In this document: piece by piece, positions 34,916 to 43,503 of the stretch
Numbering within the stretch: the first letter of the stretch is position 1
Layout: each line of letters opens with the position of its first letter
DNA from: VFJQ01 sp044226525
GTDB lineage: Bacteria; Verrucomicrobiota; Verrucomicrobiia; Chthoniobacterales; Chthoniobacteraceae
Direction: 5' to 3'
Length of the DNA: 64,000 nucleotides
Assembly (NCBI GenBank): GCA_044226525.1
Contig: JBGAGV010000006.1
Location: 248,001-312,000, forward strand
The notes under the pieces: generated by a model
The model's database searches: none
What the model was told of the DNA's origin: nothing
Seen by the model: only the letters and a program-made list of their open reading frames with translations
Position numbers and translations under genes: made by a program

Positions 34916-35213
34916 GTCTGATTCCGGGTGGCGCACCCGGCGTTCCCCGTTCTCCACGAACTCGGCCTCCAACATCGCTTCGCCAGGCCCTATCGCCCCC
35001 CAGACCCATGGCAAGGCCGAGCGCTTTATCCAGACCATCACTCGCGAATGGGCTTATGCTCGCTCCTGCCGCTCCAGCGACCACCGCGCTTCTTTCCTTC
35101 CTCACTTCCTCTGCGACTATAACGATCATCGCCCTCATTCCGCTTTGAACTCTCTTCCTCCTATCTCCAGATTAGCCTTCTCTGTGGACAACCTGTCGAG
35201 GCGCAAGAGTTAA
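34916..35213 (+). pseudogene. IS481/IS3-like transposase C-terminal fragment, frameshifted
   Basis: The integrase-core end is readable: HELGLQHRFARPYRP in one frame, then QTHGKAERFIQTITREWAYA and YNDHRPHSALNSLPP in another. An extra C in the run of six C residues near 34998 explains the shift. This is the third catalytic-acid region (the Glu of GKAER) and the C-terminal tail of an IS481-type DDE transposase. The N-terminal two thirds and the terminal repeats are missing. It abuts the ROK gene stop, so an element was inserted here and largely deleted. Confidence 0.75.
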
Positions 35214-35548
35214 GCGTTTCCGGCTGATTCATATCGTTCGTGATGGATGACTTGGCGACTGATCGGATCGACTCGAATGTGGTAGTCGCCAGTCTGTGTG
35301 GAGATGGTGCCGGAAAGCGTAGGCAGGTCGCAGTAGGGCGAAAGCGCTGAGAGACGCTGTCTGAGTATGGCTGTCCACTCGGGACCGCGCGGTTCAAGGG
35401 CGATTTGCTCGCGGAGAAACTGTAGGTAACTCGCGTCGAAGCTGCGCCGCTGGCAAGACTGAACCGCCGCAGCCTGTGCGCGAACGGCGAGAGGCAGCGA
35501 ATCAGCAGATTGAACCGCTTGGATGAAAATTGTTTGGTCTTCATTCAC
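35210..35548 (-). CDS. hypothetical protein, possibly the 3' part of a frameshifted gene
   Basis: A 112-residue frame from GTG 35548 with sensible composition (NEDQTIFIQAVQSADSLPLA near the start, TGDYHIRVDPISRQVIHHER near the end). Its start overlaps the stop of a 36-codon frame upstream (GTGA), and joining the two would give one protein of about 147 residues, so it may be a frameshifted gene. No family recognised. It overlaps the end of the transposase fragment by a few bases. The longer frame upstream to 35935 is arginine-rich noise. Confidence 0.4.
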   Translation of the reverse strand: MNEDQTIFIQAVQSADSLPLAVRAQAAAVQSCQRRSFDASYLQFLREQIALEPRGPEWTAILRQRLSALSPYCDLPTLSGTISTQTGDYHIRVDPISRQVIHHERYESAGNA

Positions 35549-35655
35549 AGGACGCGCGAGGAAACGCCTAACATGATGTAGGCGAAATAAGTTTCGCCTA
35601 AAACGGCTTCGTCCTTGCTGCCGTCGGCGAGTCTGGGGCCTTCCGCTTCGTTCAT
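35545..35655 (-). CDS. short ORF, possible 5' part of the frameshifted small gene
   Basis: 36 codons from ATG 35655 (MNEAEGPRLADG at the start, ETYFAYIMLGVSSRVL at the end). The composition is protein-like, and its TGA overlaps the GTG of the next frame, which suggests either translational coupling or a single-base frameshift in one gene of about 147 codons. Too short to identify. Confidence 0.3.
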   Translation of the reverse strand: MNEAEGPRLADGSKDEAVLGETYFAYIMLGVSSRVL

Positions 35656-36346
35656 GCCCAACAGCCTGTCTCCCGCCCCTCCACCGGGCAAGCCGCAAAA
35701 ACTTGAATGGACGGAATGGACAGAGTGGGCGGTTTGGAGGTTCCGCCTCCACGGACGAAAAGAGCAGAGCCATGAGAAGGCCCTCTCTCACAAACCATCG
35801 CCTGAGCCGGCCAACACCATTCTTTCTCTCTCTGCCCGCATTTGATCCAACCCCTCCAAGGTAACTCCTCTGTGCCTTGTGCGAGTTCATCGAAACGGCA
35901 GAGCGGAGGTTCCGCACAAAGGCACAAAGCCACAAAAGGACGAATCACTGCCTCTCCCGTCCGTGCTCTCTGTGCGTCTCGGTGTGCAAGTTTTCGCCCC
36001 TGTCCCCATCTCGCCCCACAGAGGGAATCCAACTTAATCCAACTAAATCCAACCTCCGAATGCGGCAATGGGAGACGGCTTGCCCACATCCCTCCCCCCA
36101 CGCGCAGCGTGCCTCCTGAAACCCTCAACCCTCAACCCGCCGCCCCCAAACAGACACAATAAACACAATATTCGCGCAACGTGGCATTCGAATAGTCCTT
36201 CCCTTATCGGCAATTCGCAATCCGCAATCGCGCCCCACACCCGTCCCTGTCGCGCCATCCATGACACGCTTCCCTCCTTATTTTCCCTCGATGGGCGGCC
36301 CCGTCGCTCTTGACCCGTTCCCCCGCCGCGTCTCTGGTGCGCGCGC
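35656..36346. repeat. gene-free, repeat-rich intergenic region
   Basis: No convincing coding sequence in about 690 bases. It holds short repeats: GGAGGTTCCGC occurs at 35736 and 35905, each as part of a small palindrome (GGAGG-TTCCG-CCTCC and GCGGA-GGT-TCCGC); CTGTGCCTTGTGC faces CAAAGGCACAAAGCCACAAA nearby; AATCCAACT-type units repeat three times near 36028-36052; CCCTCAACCCTCAACCC lies near 36122. Such low-complexity DNA is common between genes in environmental Verrucomicrobia. The promoter of the HlyD-M50 cassette should lie in its last part, but no clear -35/-10 pair was identified. Confidence 0.5.
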
Positions 36347-37069
36347 ATGATTCGCTCCGCCTTCATCGGCTCCATTTTACTCCAGGGACTCTCCCTCCTC
36401 GCTTCCGCCGAGCCCCGCGCGGTGTCCGGCATCACGGAGCCCTTCATGGACGTGACGCTGAGCTCCTCCGTGCAGGGCACGATCCACCTCGAGCACTTCA
36501 AGGAAGGCGCGCAGGTCAAGCAGTCGGACGTGATCCTCGAACTCGACAGCAAGCTCGAAGAGCTCGAAACCGGCCGGCGCAAGCAGGTGATGGAGCACGC
36601 CATGAGCGATTACGAATCGACCCGGCAGGTCTTCGAAAAAGCCAAGGCGGTCAGCAAGGATGAGCTCGATAAAAAGCAGACCGAATACAAGGTCGCCGTG
36701 GCCGAGTTGCAGATCGCCGAGGAGCAGCTTCGCCGGCGCAAGATCATCGCCCCCTTCGCCGGGAGCATCGTGGAAATCCTGCTTCAGCCCGGTGCGAGCT
36801 GCGAGCCGTATCAGCCGCTCGTGCGACTCGTGGACACCACGCGCTGTTATTTCATCGGCCATATCGAAGGCCCCGCCGCCGCCGATTTGAAACTCGGGCA
36901 GAAGGTGCGCGTCGAGATTGCCGGCGGAAAGCAGAGCGTCGAAGCGGCCATTTCCTTCATCGCGCCGGTGGTCGATTCCGCCAGCGGCCTCGCGCGGATC
37001 AAGGCCATCTTCGACAATGCGGACGGACAGGTCCGGCCCGGTCTCGCGGCGCGTATGATCATCGAATAG
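36347..37069 (+). CDS. HlyD/RND-type periplasmic adaptor protein
   Basis: A 240-residue exported adaptor with signal peptide (IGSILLQGLSLLASA). It follows the membrane-fusion-protein plan: half lipoyl domain (SSVQGTIHLEHFKEGAQVKQSDVILELD), a short coiled-coil hairpin (about 65-130, ETGRRKQVMEHAMSDYE onward), second half lipoyl domain (IIAPFAGSIVEILLQPGASC) and a beta-barrel (VRVEIAGGKQSVEAAI). Short for the family. It starts a three-gene cassette: the GAF-HlyD protein begins seven bases after its stop, then the M50 protease. Probably links inner-membrane and outer parts of an export or surface-maturation system. Confidence 0.88.
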   Translation: MIRSAFIGSILLQGLSLLASAEPRAVSGITEPFMDVTLSSSVQGTIHLEHFKEGAQVKQSDVILELDSKLEELETGRRKQVMEHAMSDYESTRQVFEKAKAVSKDELDKKQTEYKVAVAELQIAEEQLRRRKIIAPFAGSIVEILLQPGASCEPYQPLVRLVDTTRCYFIGHIEGPAAADLKLGQKVRVEIAGGKQSVEAAISFIAPVVDSASGLARIKAIFDNADGQVRPGLAARMIIE

Positions 37070-37076
37070 CCAGGCG

Positions 37077-38933
37077 ATGGAAACGAACCTCAACGGCATG
37101 GACGAACAATTCAGCCGCGCCACTGCGGAACTCGCCGAGCTGCGCCGCTTCCCCGGCGTGCCGAAGGAATTCTGGCCGCGCTTCCTCGCGGCGTGCGCCC
37201 AGCTCGCGCAATCCGACGTGGCCGTCGTTCTGCTCGGTCGCCCCGGCCAGCATCCGCGCTGGCAGAAGATCGGGGAATGGAGCGCCGGCCCCGGCCAGCC
37301 CGCGCTGCGCAAAAACTTCCACGACTTCCTCGAGCAGGCCGCGGTTCGCGCGGCGAGCGAAGGCAGTTTCATCGAGCACGACGACGAAACGACCGGCGCT
37401 TTCGTGATCGGCTATCGGCTGAAGCTGGCCCGCCCGGAGGACGAAGTCGTCCTGATCACGCTGGTCGTCGATTTCACTGAGAGCGCCGCGCGCGACGCCG
37501 TCACTCGGATCGCGCTCGCGGCCGACACGCCCGCGCTTTATCAGGGAAATCTCGCGAGCCGCCAGGCGACGGCCGATGTGGAAAAATTTGCCACCGTGCT
37601 CGACCTCATGGTGCCGGTGAACAGCGAGAAGCGTTTCCTGGCGGCGTTGCTCGCGCTGGCGAATGGAGTCGCGACTCGTTTTGTGTGCGATCGTGTGAGC
37701 GTCGGCTGGCAGGATGGCGGTTACATCCGGCTCCAGGCGATCAGCCGCACGGAGAAGTTCGACCGGCAGATGGCGGCGGCGCAGTCGCTCGAAGCGCTCA
37801 TGGAAGAGGGTGCCGATCAGGATGAGGAGATCCTCTGGCCCGTTCCGGAAGGCGCCACCGCCGTGGCGCGCGACCACGAAAAATTTGCTCGGGAACAAAG
37901 TGTCGCGCACCTCTGCTCCCTGCCGCTGCGGGTCGATGGCAAGGTCGTCGCGGTCGTAGTGTGCGAGCGCCAGGGGAGCCCTTTCGCCGCCGTGGAGATG
38001 CAGCAGCTTCGCCTGCTCTGCGATCAACTTACGCCGCGCCTTTCGGAGTTGAAGCGGCTCGACCGCTGGTTCGGCGCGCGCCTCGTCGAGGATGCGCGTG
38101 AGCTTTTTGCGCGCTTGCTGGGGCCCGAGCATACGTGGCCGAAAGTCTTCGCCATTCTCGGTGCGCTCGTGCTCGTCCTGCTCTTCCTCGTGCGCTGGCC
38201 GTATCGCGCGCAGGGCACCTTCATCGTCCGTAGCGAAGCCGTCTCGTTTCTCACCGCGCCCTTCGATGGTTATGTCGATCGGGTTCCGGTTCGCACCGGC
38301 GATTTTGTTCCCAAAGGCGGAGAAATCGTCGCGCTGAATCGCGCCGAATTGCTCCTCGAACAATCGAGTGCTGCCGCGGAAATCGCCCGTTACGAACGCG
38401 AAGCCGAAAAAGCCCGCGCCGCCAAGCAACTGGCCGAAATGCGCATCGCCGACGCCCTCGCCGAGCAGTCCCGCGCTCGTCTGGCCCTCGTCAATCATCG
38501 CCTCGATGTCGCCATCATGAAAGCGCCCTTCGACGGTGTCGTGGTGGAAGGCGATCTGCGCGAACGCATCGGCGCGCCCGTCAAGGTCGGCGAGCCGCTT
38601 TATAAAGTCGCCCGCATCGATGGTCTCTATGTCGAGGCCGAACTCGATGAACGCGACGTGCGCGACTTCATCGACAGCAAACGCGCCCAGTTTGCCTTCG
38701 TCTCGCAGCCGAAGAAAAAATACGATGCCTCTGTCGTCACCGTCGAACCCGCAGCCCTCGCGAAGAAAGACGCCAACGTCTTCCTCGTCCGCCTCAAGCC
38801 CGACGAAGCGCCTGAAAACTGGTGGCGCCCCGGCATGACCGGTGTCGCCAAAATCTCCGTCGGCAACCGCACCCTGTGGTGGATCCTGACCCACCGCACC
38901 GTCGATTTCCTCCGGCTCAAGCTGTGGTGGTGA
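37077..38933 (+). CDS. GAF-domain HlyD-type membrane fusion protein
   Basis: 618 residues in an unusual order: a cytoplasmic N-terminal half with a GAF-like sensor domain (about 175-320, ending HLCSLPLRVDGKVVAVVVCER), one membrane helix at about 354-373 (WPKVFAILGALVLVLLFLV), then a periplasmic HlyD part with half lipoyl (LTAPFDGYVDRVPVRTGDFV), a coiled coil rich in Ala/Glu/Arg, second half lipoyl (IMKAPFDGVVVEGDL) and beta-barrel. The GAF domain suggests that the adaptor responds to a cytoplasmic ligand or partner. Seven bases after the upstream adaptor and 16 bases before the M50 gene: one operon. Confidence 0.9.
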   Translation: METNLNGMDEQFSRATAELAELRRFPGVPKEFWPRFLAACAQLAQSDVAVVLLGRPGQHPRWQKIGEWSAGPGQPALRKNFHDFLEQAAVRAASEGSFIEHDDETTGAFVIGYRLKLARPEDEVVLITLVVDFTESAARDAVTRIALAADTPALYQGNLASRQATADVEKFATVLDLMVPVNSEKRFLAALLALANGVATRFVCDRVSVGWQDGGYIRLQAISRTEKFDRQMAAAQSLEALMEEGADQDEEILWPVPEGATAVARDHEKFAREQSVAHLCSLPLRVDGKVVAVVVCERQGSPFAAVEMQQLRLLCDQLTPRLSELKRLDRWFGARLVEDARELFARLLGPEHTWPKVFAILGALVLVLLFLVRWPYRAQGTFIVRSEAVSFLTAPFDGYVDRVPVRTGDFVPKGGEIVALNRAELLLEQSSAAAEIARYEREAEKARAAKQLAEMRIADALAEQSRARLALVNHRLDVAIMKAPFDGVVVEGDLRERIGAPVKVGEPLYKVARIDGLYVEAELDERDVRDFIDSKRAQFAFVSQPKKKYDASVVTVEPAALAKKDANVFLVRLKPDEAPENWWRPGMTGVAKISVGNRTLWWILTHRTVDFLRLKLWW

Positions 38934-38949
38934 TGAGGATTTCTCTCTG

Positions 38950-41103
38950 ATGCCTGGCGAATCCTCCACCTTCAGCGAATCCTGGTATCGCGTCGCCAAT
39001 CAGCGGATCTGCCTGCGGCCCGGCGTGATCACGCGCCGGCAGAACTACCGCGGCGAACGCTGGATCGTGCTGGAGAATCCGTTCAGCAATCAGTTCTTCC
39101 GCATCCGTCCTGAGGCGTTTGAATTCGTCGCGCGGCTGCGGCCCGATCGCACCGTCGAGCAGGTCTGGCAGGAATGTCTCGATCGTTACCCCGATCACGC
39201 GCCCGGACAGGAAGCGGTCATCCAGCTCCTTTCGCAGCTCTATTTCTCGAACCTGCTGCAATACGATACCGCTGCCGACGCCTCGCAGCTGTTCGAGCGC
39301 TACAAAAAGCGCCGCCAGCGCGAAGTCGGTTCGCAGTTCCTGAACGTCATGTTCATGCGCTTCCCGCTGCTCGATCCGGATCGCTTCCTCGTGAAGACGC
39401 TCCCCGTCGTGGGCAAGCTCATCTCGCCCCTCGGCGGGCTCATTTGGATGCTCGTCGTCGGGTTTGGGCTCAAGAATGTGATCGATAACTGGCCCGCGCT
39501 AAAGGATCAGACTCAGGGCGTTCTCTCCCCGGCAAACCTGCCGCTGCTTTATCTCGCGATGATTTTCGTGAAGACCTTTCACGAATTCGGCCACGCTTAT
39601 TTCTGCCGCAAGTGGGGCGGCGAAGTGCACGTCATGGGCATCATGCTCATGATCTTTACGCCCGTGCCGTATGTGGATGCGACGGCGAGCTGGGGCTTCC
39701 GCAGTCACGCCCGCCGGGCGCTCGTCGGCGCCGCGGGCATGATCGTCGAAATTTTCCTCGCGGCCATCGCCGGCTTTGTCTGGGCGCGGACGGGCCCGGG
39801 CGTGCTGCACTCGATTTCGCACAACATCATGTTCGTGGCGTCGGTCTCGACGCTCATCTTCAATCTCAACCCGCTGCTCCGCTTCGACGGTTACTACATC
39901 CTCAGCGACCTGCTCCAGGTGCCGAACCTGCACCAGCGGGCGAGTGAGCAACTGCGCTACCTCGCCGAGCGTTACCTCTTTGGTGTGACCAAGGTGCGGC
40001 CCGCTTCCAGCAAGCCCTCGGGCCAGTGGGGACTCGCCTCTTTCGGCATCGCCAGCGGCATCTATCGCATTTTCGTTTTCGGCGGCATCCTGCTGGCGGT
40101 GGCGGATCGGTTCCTGATCATCGGTATCGTCATGGCCGTGGTCTGCCTCATTTCGTGGGTCACGGTGCCGATCATCAAGCTGTGCAAATACCTCTCCGGC
40201 AGTCCGCGCCTCGAGCGCGTGCGATGGCGGGCGATTGGTGTCACCGCCGGCCTCGCACTGGTGCTCTTGATTCTGCTGCAGGTCATTCCGTTTCCGAATC
40301 ACTTCCGCGCCTCGGGCGTCGTCCGCGCGACCGAGCGAACGGAGATGATGACCGAAGTGGCCGGCTCCGTGGCCGAGATCGCCACGCCCGCTGGTTCACG
40401 CGTCACGAAGGGCCAGGCCCTCCTGCGCCTCACCAATCCCGAATTGGAACTCGAACTCGCCCAGACCCGCGCCCGGGCCGAGGAAGTCGAGGCGCGCCTG
40501 CTCAAGGCGATGAAGGACGACTCCGCCGATCTCAAGCCGCTCATGGAGACGAAAGCCTCCGTCGATGCGCGTCTAGCGAAAGTGAAGGACGATGTCTCGA
40601 AACTCACCGTCCGCGCGCGGCACGACGGTGTCTGGATCGCTCCCGGCATCGAGGAATACGTGGGCCGCTGGCTCACGCGCGGCTCGAATCTCGGCCTGCT
40701 CGTGAATCCCGAGTCTTTCCAGTTCGTCGCTACCGTCCTCCAGGAGGATGCCGATGCGCTTTTCGGCAAGCAACTTCCCGGCGCCGAAGTCCGCTTGAAA
40801 CAGGATGCCGGCACGTCGCTTTACGTGAAGGATTGGCGCGTGATTCCCGGTGAGCAGCGCATGCTCCCGTCGCCCGCGCTCGGCTGGCGTGCCGGTGGTG
40901 ACGTGCCGGTCGAGGTCAACGACGAGCACGGCAACAAATCCGTCGAACCGTTTTTCAAAGTCGTCAGCGACCTGCCGACCTCCGGTGAGCCGCTGTGGGA
41001 CGGCTCCTCCGGCAAGATCCGGTTTAATCTCCAAAGCGAACCGCTCCTCTCCCGCTGGGTTCGCCGCCTCTGGCAGGTCCTGCAGAAGCGTTACCACATG
41101 TAG
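38950..41103 (+). CDS. PqqD-like/M50 membrane metalloprotease with lipoyl-type domain
   Basis: 717 residues. The N-terminal PqqD-like winged helix (about 45-105, EAFEFVARLRPDRTVEQVW) usually binds a peptide substrate. A site-2-protease-type M50 domain follows, with the zinc motif HEFGH at 211-215 and the third ligand in NLNPLLRFDGYY at 305-316, set in about eight membrane helices. After another membrane helix, a HlyD-like periplasmic part (about 440-717) contains GSVAEIATPAGSRVTKGQ. Membrane protease plus peptide-binding and adaptor domains suggest processing or export of a peptide or protein. No peptide precursor or radical SAM gene is visible nearby. Last gene of the cassette. Confidence 0.9.
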   Translation: MPGESSTFSESWYRVANQRICLRPGVITRRQNYRGERWIVLENPFSNQFFRIRPEAFEFVARLRPDRTVEQVWQECLDRYPDHAPGQEAVIQLLSQLYFSNLLQYDTAADASQLFERYKKRRQREVGSQFLNVMFMRFPLLDPDRFLVKTLPVVGKLISPLGGLIWMLVVGFGLKNVIDNWPALKDQTQGVLSPANLPLLYLAMIFVKTFHEFGHAYFCRKWGGEVHVMGIMLMIFTPVPYVDATASWGFRSHARRALVGAAGMIVEIFLAAIAGFVWARTGPGVLHSISHNIMFVASVSTLIFNLNPLLRFDGYYILSDLLQVPNLHQRASEQLRYLAERYLFGVTKVRPASSKPSGQWGLASFGIASGIYRIFVFGGILLAVADRFLIIGIVMAVVCLISWVTVPIIKLCKYLSGSPRLERVRWRAIGVTAGLALVLLILLQVIPFPNHFRASGVVRATERTEMMTEVAGSVAEIATPAGSRVTKGQALLRLTNPELELELAQTRARAEEVEARLLKAMKDDSADLKPLMETKASVDARLAKVKDDVSKLTVRARHDGVWIAPGIEEYVGRWLTRGSNLGLLVNPESFQFVATVLQEDADALFGKQLPGAEVRLKQDAGTSLYVKDWRVIPGEQRMLPSPALGWRAGGDVPVEVNDEHGNKSVEPFFKVVSDLPTSGEPLWDGSSGKIRFNLQSEPLLSRWVRRLWQVLQKRYHM

Positions 41104-41115
41104 CGCGAAGAACGG

Positions 41116-43410
41116 TTACGGCGCGCTCGGCTTCAGCAAAGCCGTGATTTGCTCCAATCGATCGCAATAGGCATTCAGCACGCCGCCGACGATTCCGGCA
41201 TATTCCTCTGCCTCGGCCCAGCGCCGATCCTCGATCGCCTCGCGCACGCCCGGCAGCGTCTTCACTCCATAACCCGTCTTGAGTCCCGGCGCATAAATCA
41301 TATGCCGAAACCACTCCCGCCGCGGCAGCCCTTTGTCGCTCGCCAGCGCCTGCTCCATGCCTTGCAGCAACGCTGCGAGCTGGCCGCGCTGTGTCTCGTC
41401 GAGCTTGAGTCCGTTTGCCCAGGCGCCACGCATCGCTTCGTCGCACGCCTTGGCCGATTTCTTCAGCCGCAGCACCGCGTTGTCCAGTGGAGCCAGATTC
41501 AGCACCGGCACTGCCGCGTCGCGCTCGGGCGGCAGGTAAGTCTTCGTCGGGTCCGCCGCGAGAACGTAGAGCTTCTCATCGAGCAACCGGTGCTGGATGT
41601 CGGTGCTTTCGCGCATCGTGTCCGTCAGCTTGTGCAAGTCCTCGGCATAGTCGTTCACGCGCGCCGCAAAGTCCCCGAAGTGCATCGGCAGCACGTCGGC
41701 TTCCGCGGTGCGCAGGACGATGCGTCCCGCCGTCTTCGACAGCATCACGCCATACACGAAGTCCGGATCGCCGAAGCGCGAGAAGTGATCATACGAATCG
41801 TAGGCCGAGTGGTAAACGCCGTCGGTATCCTCTTCGCCGCTGTAGGAAACATTGAGCGACGCGATGCCGAGATGATCGATGAACGCCGTGTAGTCCGAGC
41901 CGGAGCCCAGCGCCCCGATGGGCGGTGCCGCCCCGTCGGCTACCAGCTTCGCGAGCTTCTTCGCCTCGCCTTCCGAACCCTTCTTGTTTCCCTCGACCAT
42001 GATCCTCGCGCGACGACGGTCCAGCGCGCTCACGCCGGTCTGCGGATCGGTCACGCTCGCGGCTGCTTGATTGACGAGCGTTTGAAAAGAGTGGCTGCCA
42101 CTCGCACTGAAAAAGCCCCGCCCGTTGCCGTCCGAATTCACGTAAAGCACCGCCTTCTGACGCAACTCGTCGGCGTGAGCTTCGCACCATTCGGTGGAAC
42201 CGATGAGACCTGGTTCCTCCGCATCCCAGCTCGCATAGACGAGTGTGCGCCTCGGTCGCCAGCCGCCTTTCGCGAGTGCCCCGATCGCTTTCGCTTCCGC
42301 CATCAATGCCACATTTCCGGAGAGAGGATCGCTCGCGCCGAACACCCAGCCGTCGTGATGATTTCCCCGCACGACCCACTCGTTTGGCAGCTCGCTCCCT
42401 GTCATCGTCGCGATGACGTCGTAAATCGTCTTCAGGCTCCAGTCCGACTCGATGGTGAGTTGAACCTTCGCCGGTCCCGGCCCGAGATGATACGTGATCG
42501 GCAGGGCTCCGCGCCAGCTCTCCGGCGCCACCGGACCATCGAGCGCCTTGAGCAGAGGTGTCGCATCCGCATGTGAAATCGGCAGCACTGGAATCTTCAA
42601 CACCGTCTTCGCCTCCGCGATGGGGAGCCGCTTCGCATCAGCCGTCGCGCCGACGCCGGGCGTGAGTGGGTCGCCCGGATGCACCTGCATATCCATCACC
42701 GAGCCGCGCTGCACCCCATCGGCCGGCCGAAAGCCGCCCTTCGGATACGCATCGCCCGCGGCATAGCCGTCGTCATGCGGATCGGAATAGATGATGCAAC
42801 CGATCGCACCGTGTTGATAGGCGAGCTTGGGTTTGAGTCCGCGCCACCCGCCGCCATAGCGGGCGATGACGATGCGCCCCTTCACGTCGATCCCGTGCCG
42901 CGCGAGTTCCTTGTAATCATCCGGCATCCCCTGGTTCACATAGACGAGTTCGCCGGTCACATCGCCGTCGGCGCCGAAAGCGTTGTAGGGAGGCAGTTGC
43001 TCTGCGAGTTGCGTCGAAGTGCGATCACCCTCCACCGCCGGTTCCTGCAAACGCGCCGTGAATTTCGCCGGCGCCACCATCTCCAGCGCCACTTTTTTCG
43101 GCGTGGGGTAGAGCACCTCGAACGTCTCGATCCGTGCGTCCCAGCCCCATTCCTTGAACAGCCCGAGCATGAAGTCCGCGTTGGCCTTGTCGTGGGGCGA
43201 ACCGACGTGATTCGGCCCCTCCGCCATCTTCTCGACCCATTCGCGCTGATCCTCCGCGCTCAAGCGGTTGTCGAACGCCTTCTCCAACTCCGCCTGGGCC
43301 TTCGCGTGCTCGTTGGTAAAGCCGATCATTTCGGCATCCTTGGCCGGCGTGGACGGTGCCGCAGCAAGGCAGAGCGAAAAGAAACCCGGGAGGAGGTAGG
43401 CTGTTTTCAT
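41116..43410 (-). CDS. M28-family zinc aminopeptidase/carboxypeptidase with PA domain (exported)
   Basis: 764 residues, related to glutamate carboxypeptidase II and transferrin-receptor-like M28B proteins. Signal peptide MKTAYLLPGFFSLCLAAAPS. A protease-associated (PA) insert lies around 140-330 (GELVYVNQGMPDDY, VKGRIVIARYGGGW). Zinc-ligand motifs of the M28 domain are seen: HHDGWVFGASDPLSG (His and Asp), WDAEEPGLIGSTEW (Glu pair), YVNSDGN (Asp) and YHSAYDSYDHF (His). A C-terminal helical dimerisation domain follows. It should release N- or C-terminal residues from peptides in the periplasm. ATG 43410 starts the signal peptide; the earlier in-frame start is not preferred. Convergent with the M50 cassette. 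Confidence 0.92.
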   Translation of the reverse strand: MKTAYLLPGFFSLCLAAAPSTPAKDAEMIGFTNEHAKAQAELEKAFDNRLSAEDQREWVEKMAEGPNHVGSPHDKANADFMLGLFKEWGWDARIETFEVLYPTPKKVALEMVAPAKFTARLQEPAVEGDRTSTQLAEQLPPYNAFGADGDVTGELVYVNQGMPDDYKELARHGIDVKGRIVIARYGGGWRGLKPKLAYQHGAIGCIIYSDPHDDGYAAGDAYPKGGFRPADGVQRGSVMDMQVHPGDPLTPGVGATADAKRLPIAEAKTVLKIPVLPISHADATPLLKALDGPVAPESWRGALPITYHLGPGPAKVQLTIESDWSLKTIYDVIATMTGSELPNEWVVRGNHHDGWVFGASDPLSGNVALMAEAKAIGALAKGGWRPRRTLVYASWDAEEPGLIGSTEWCEAHADELRQKAVLYVNSDGNGRGFFSASGSHSFQTLVNQAAASVTDPQTGVSALDRRRARIMVEGNKKGSEGEAKKLAKLVADGAAPPIGALGSGSDYTAFIDHLGIASLNVSYSGEEDTDGVYHSAYDSYDHFSRFGDPDFVYGVMLSKTAGRIVLRTAEADVLPMHFGDFAARVNDYAEDLHKLTDTMRESTDIQHRLLDEKLYVLAADPTKTYLPPERDAAVPVLNLAPLDNAVLRLKKSAKACDEAMRGAWANGLKLDETQRGQLAALLQGMEQALASDKGLPRREWFRHMIYAPGLKTGYGVKTLPGVREAIEDRRWAEAEEYAGIVGGVLNAYCDRLEQITALLKPSAP

Positions 43411-43503
43411 CGATGCCCGTTCTGTCGCGAGGTTTCCCGGCATTCAACAGCAAACGCGGCGATCACTTGCGACCCAGGGAAAACCGCTGCTAGTGGTGCG
43501 GTG

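Noticed and set aside
37059..38999. 646-codon minus-strand frame
   Set aside because: Antisense to the GAF-HlyD gene, which has clear domains; typical GC-rich shadow frame.
41149..42576. 475-codon plus-strand frame
   Set aside because: Antisense to the M28 peptidase gene, which has all metal motifs.
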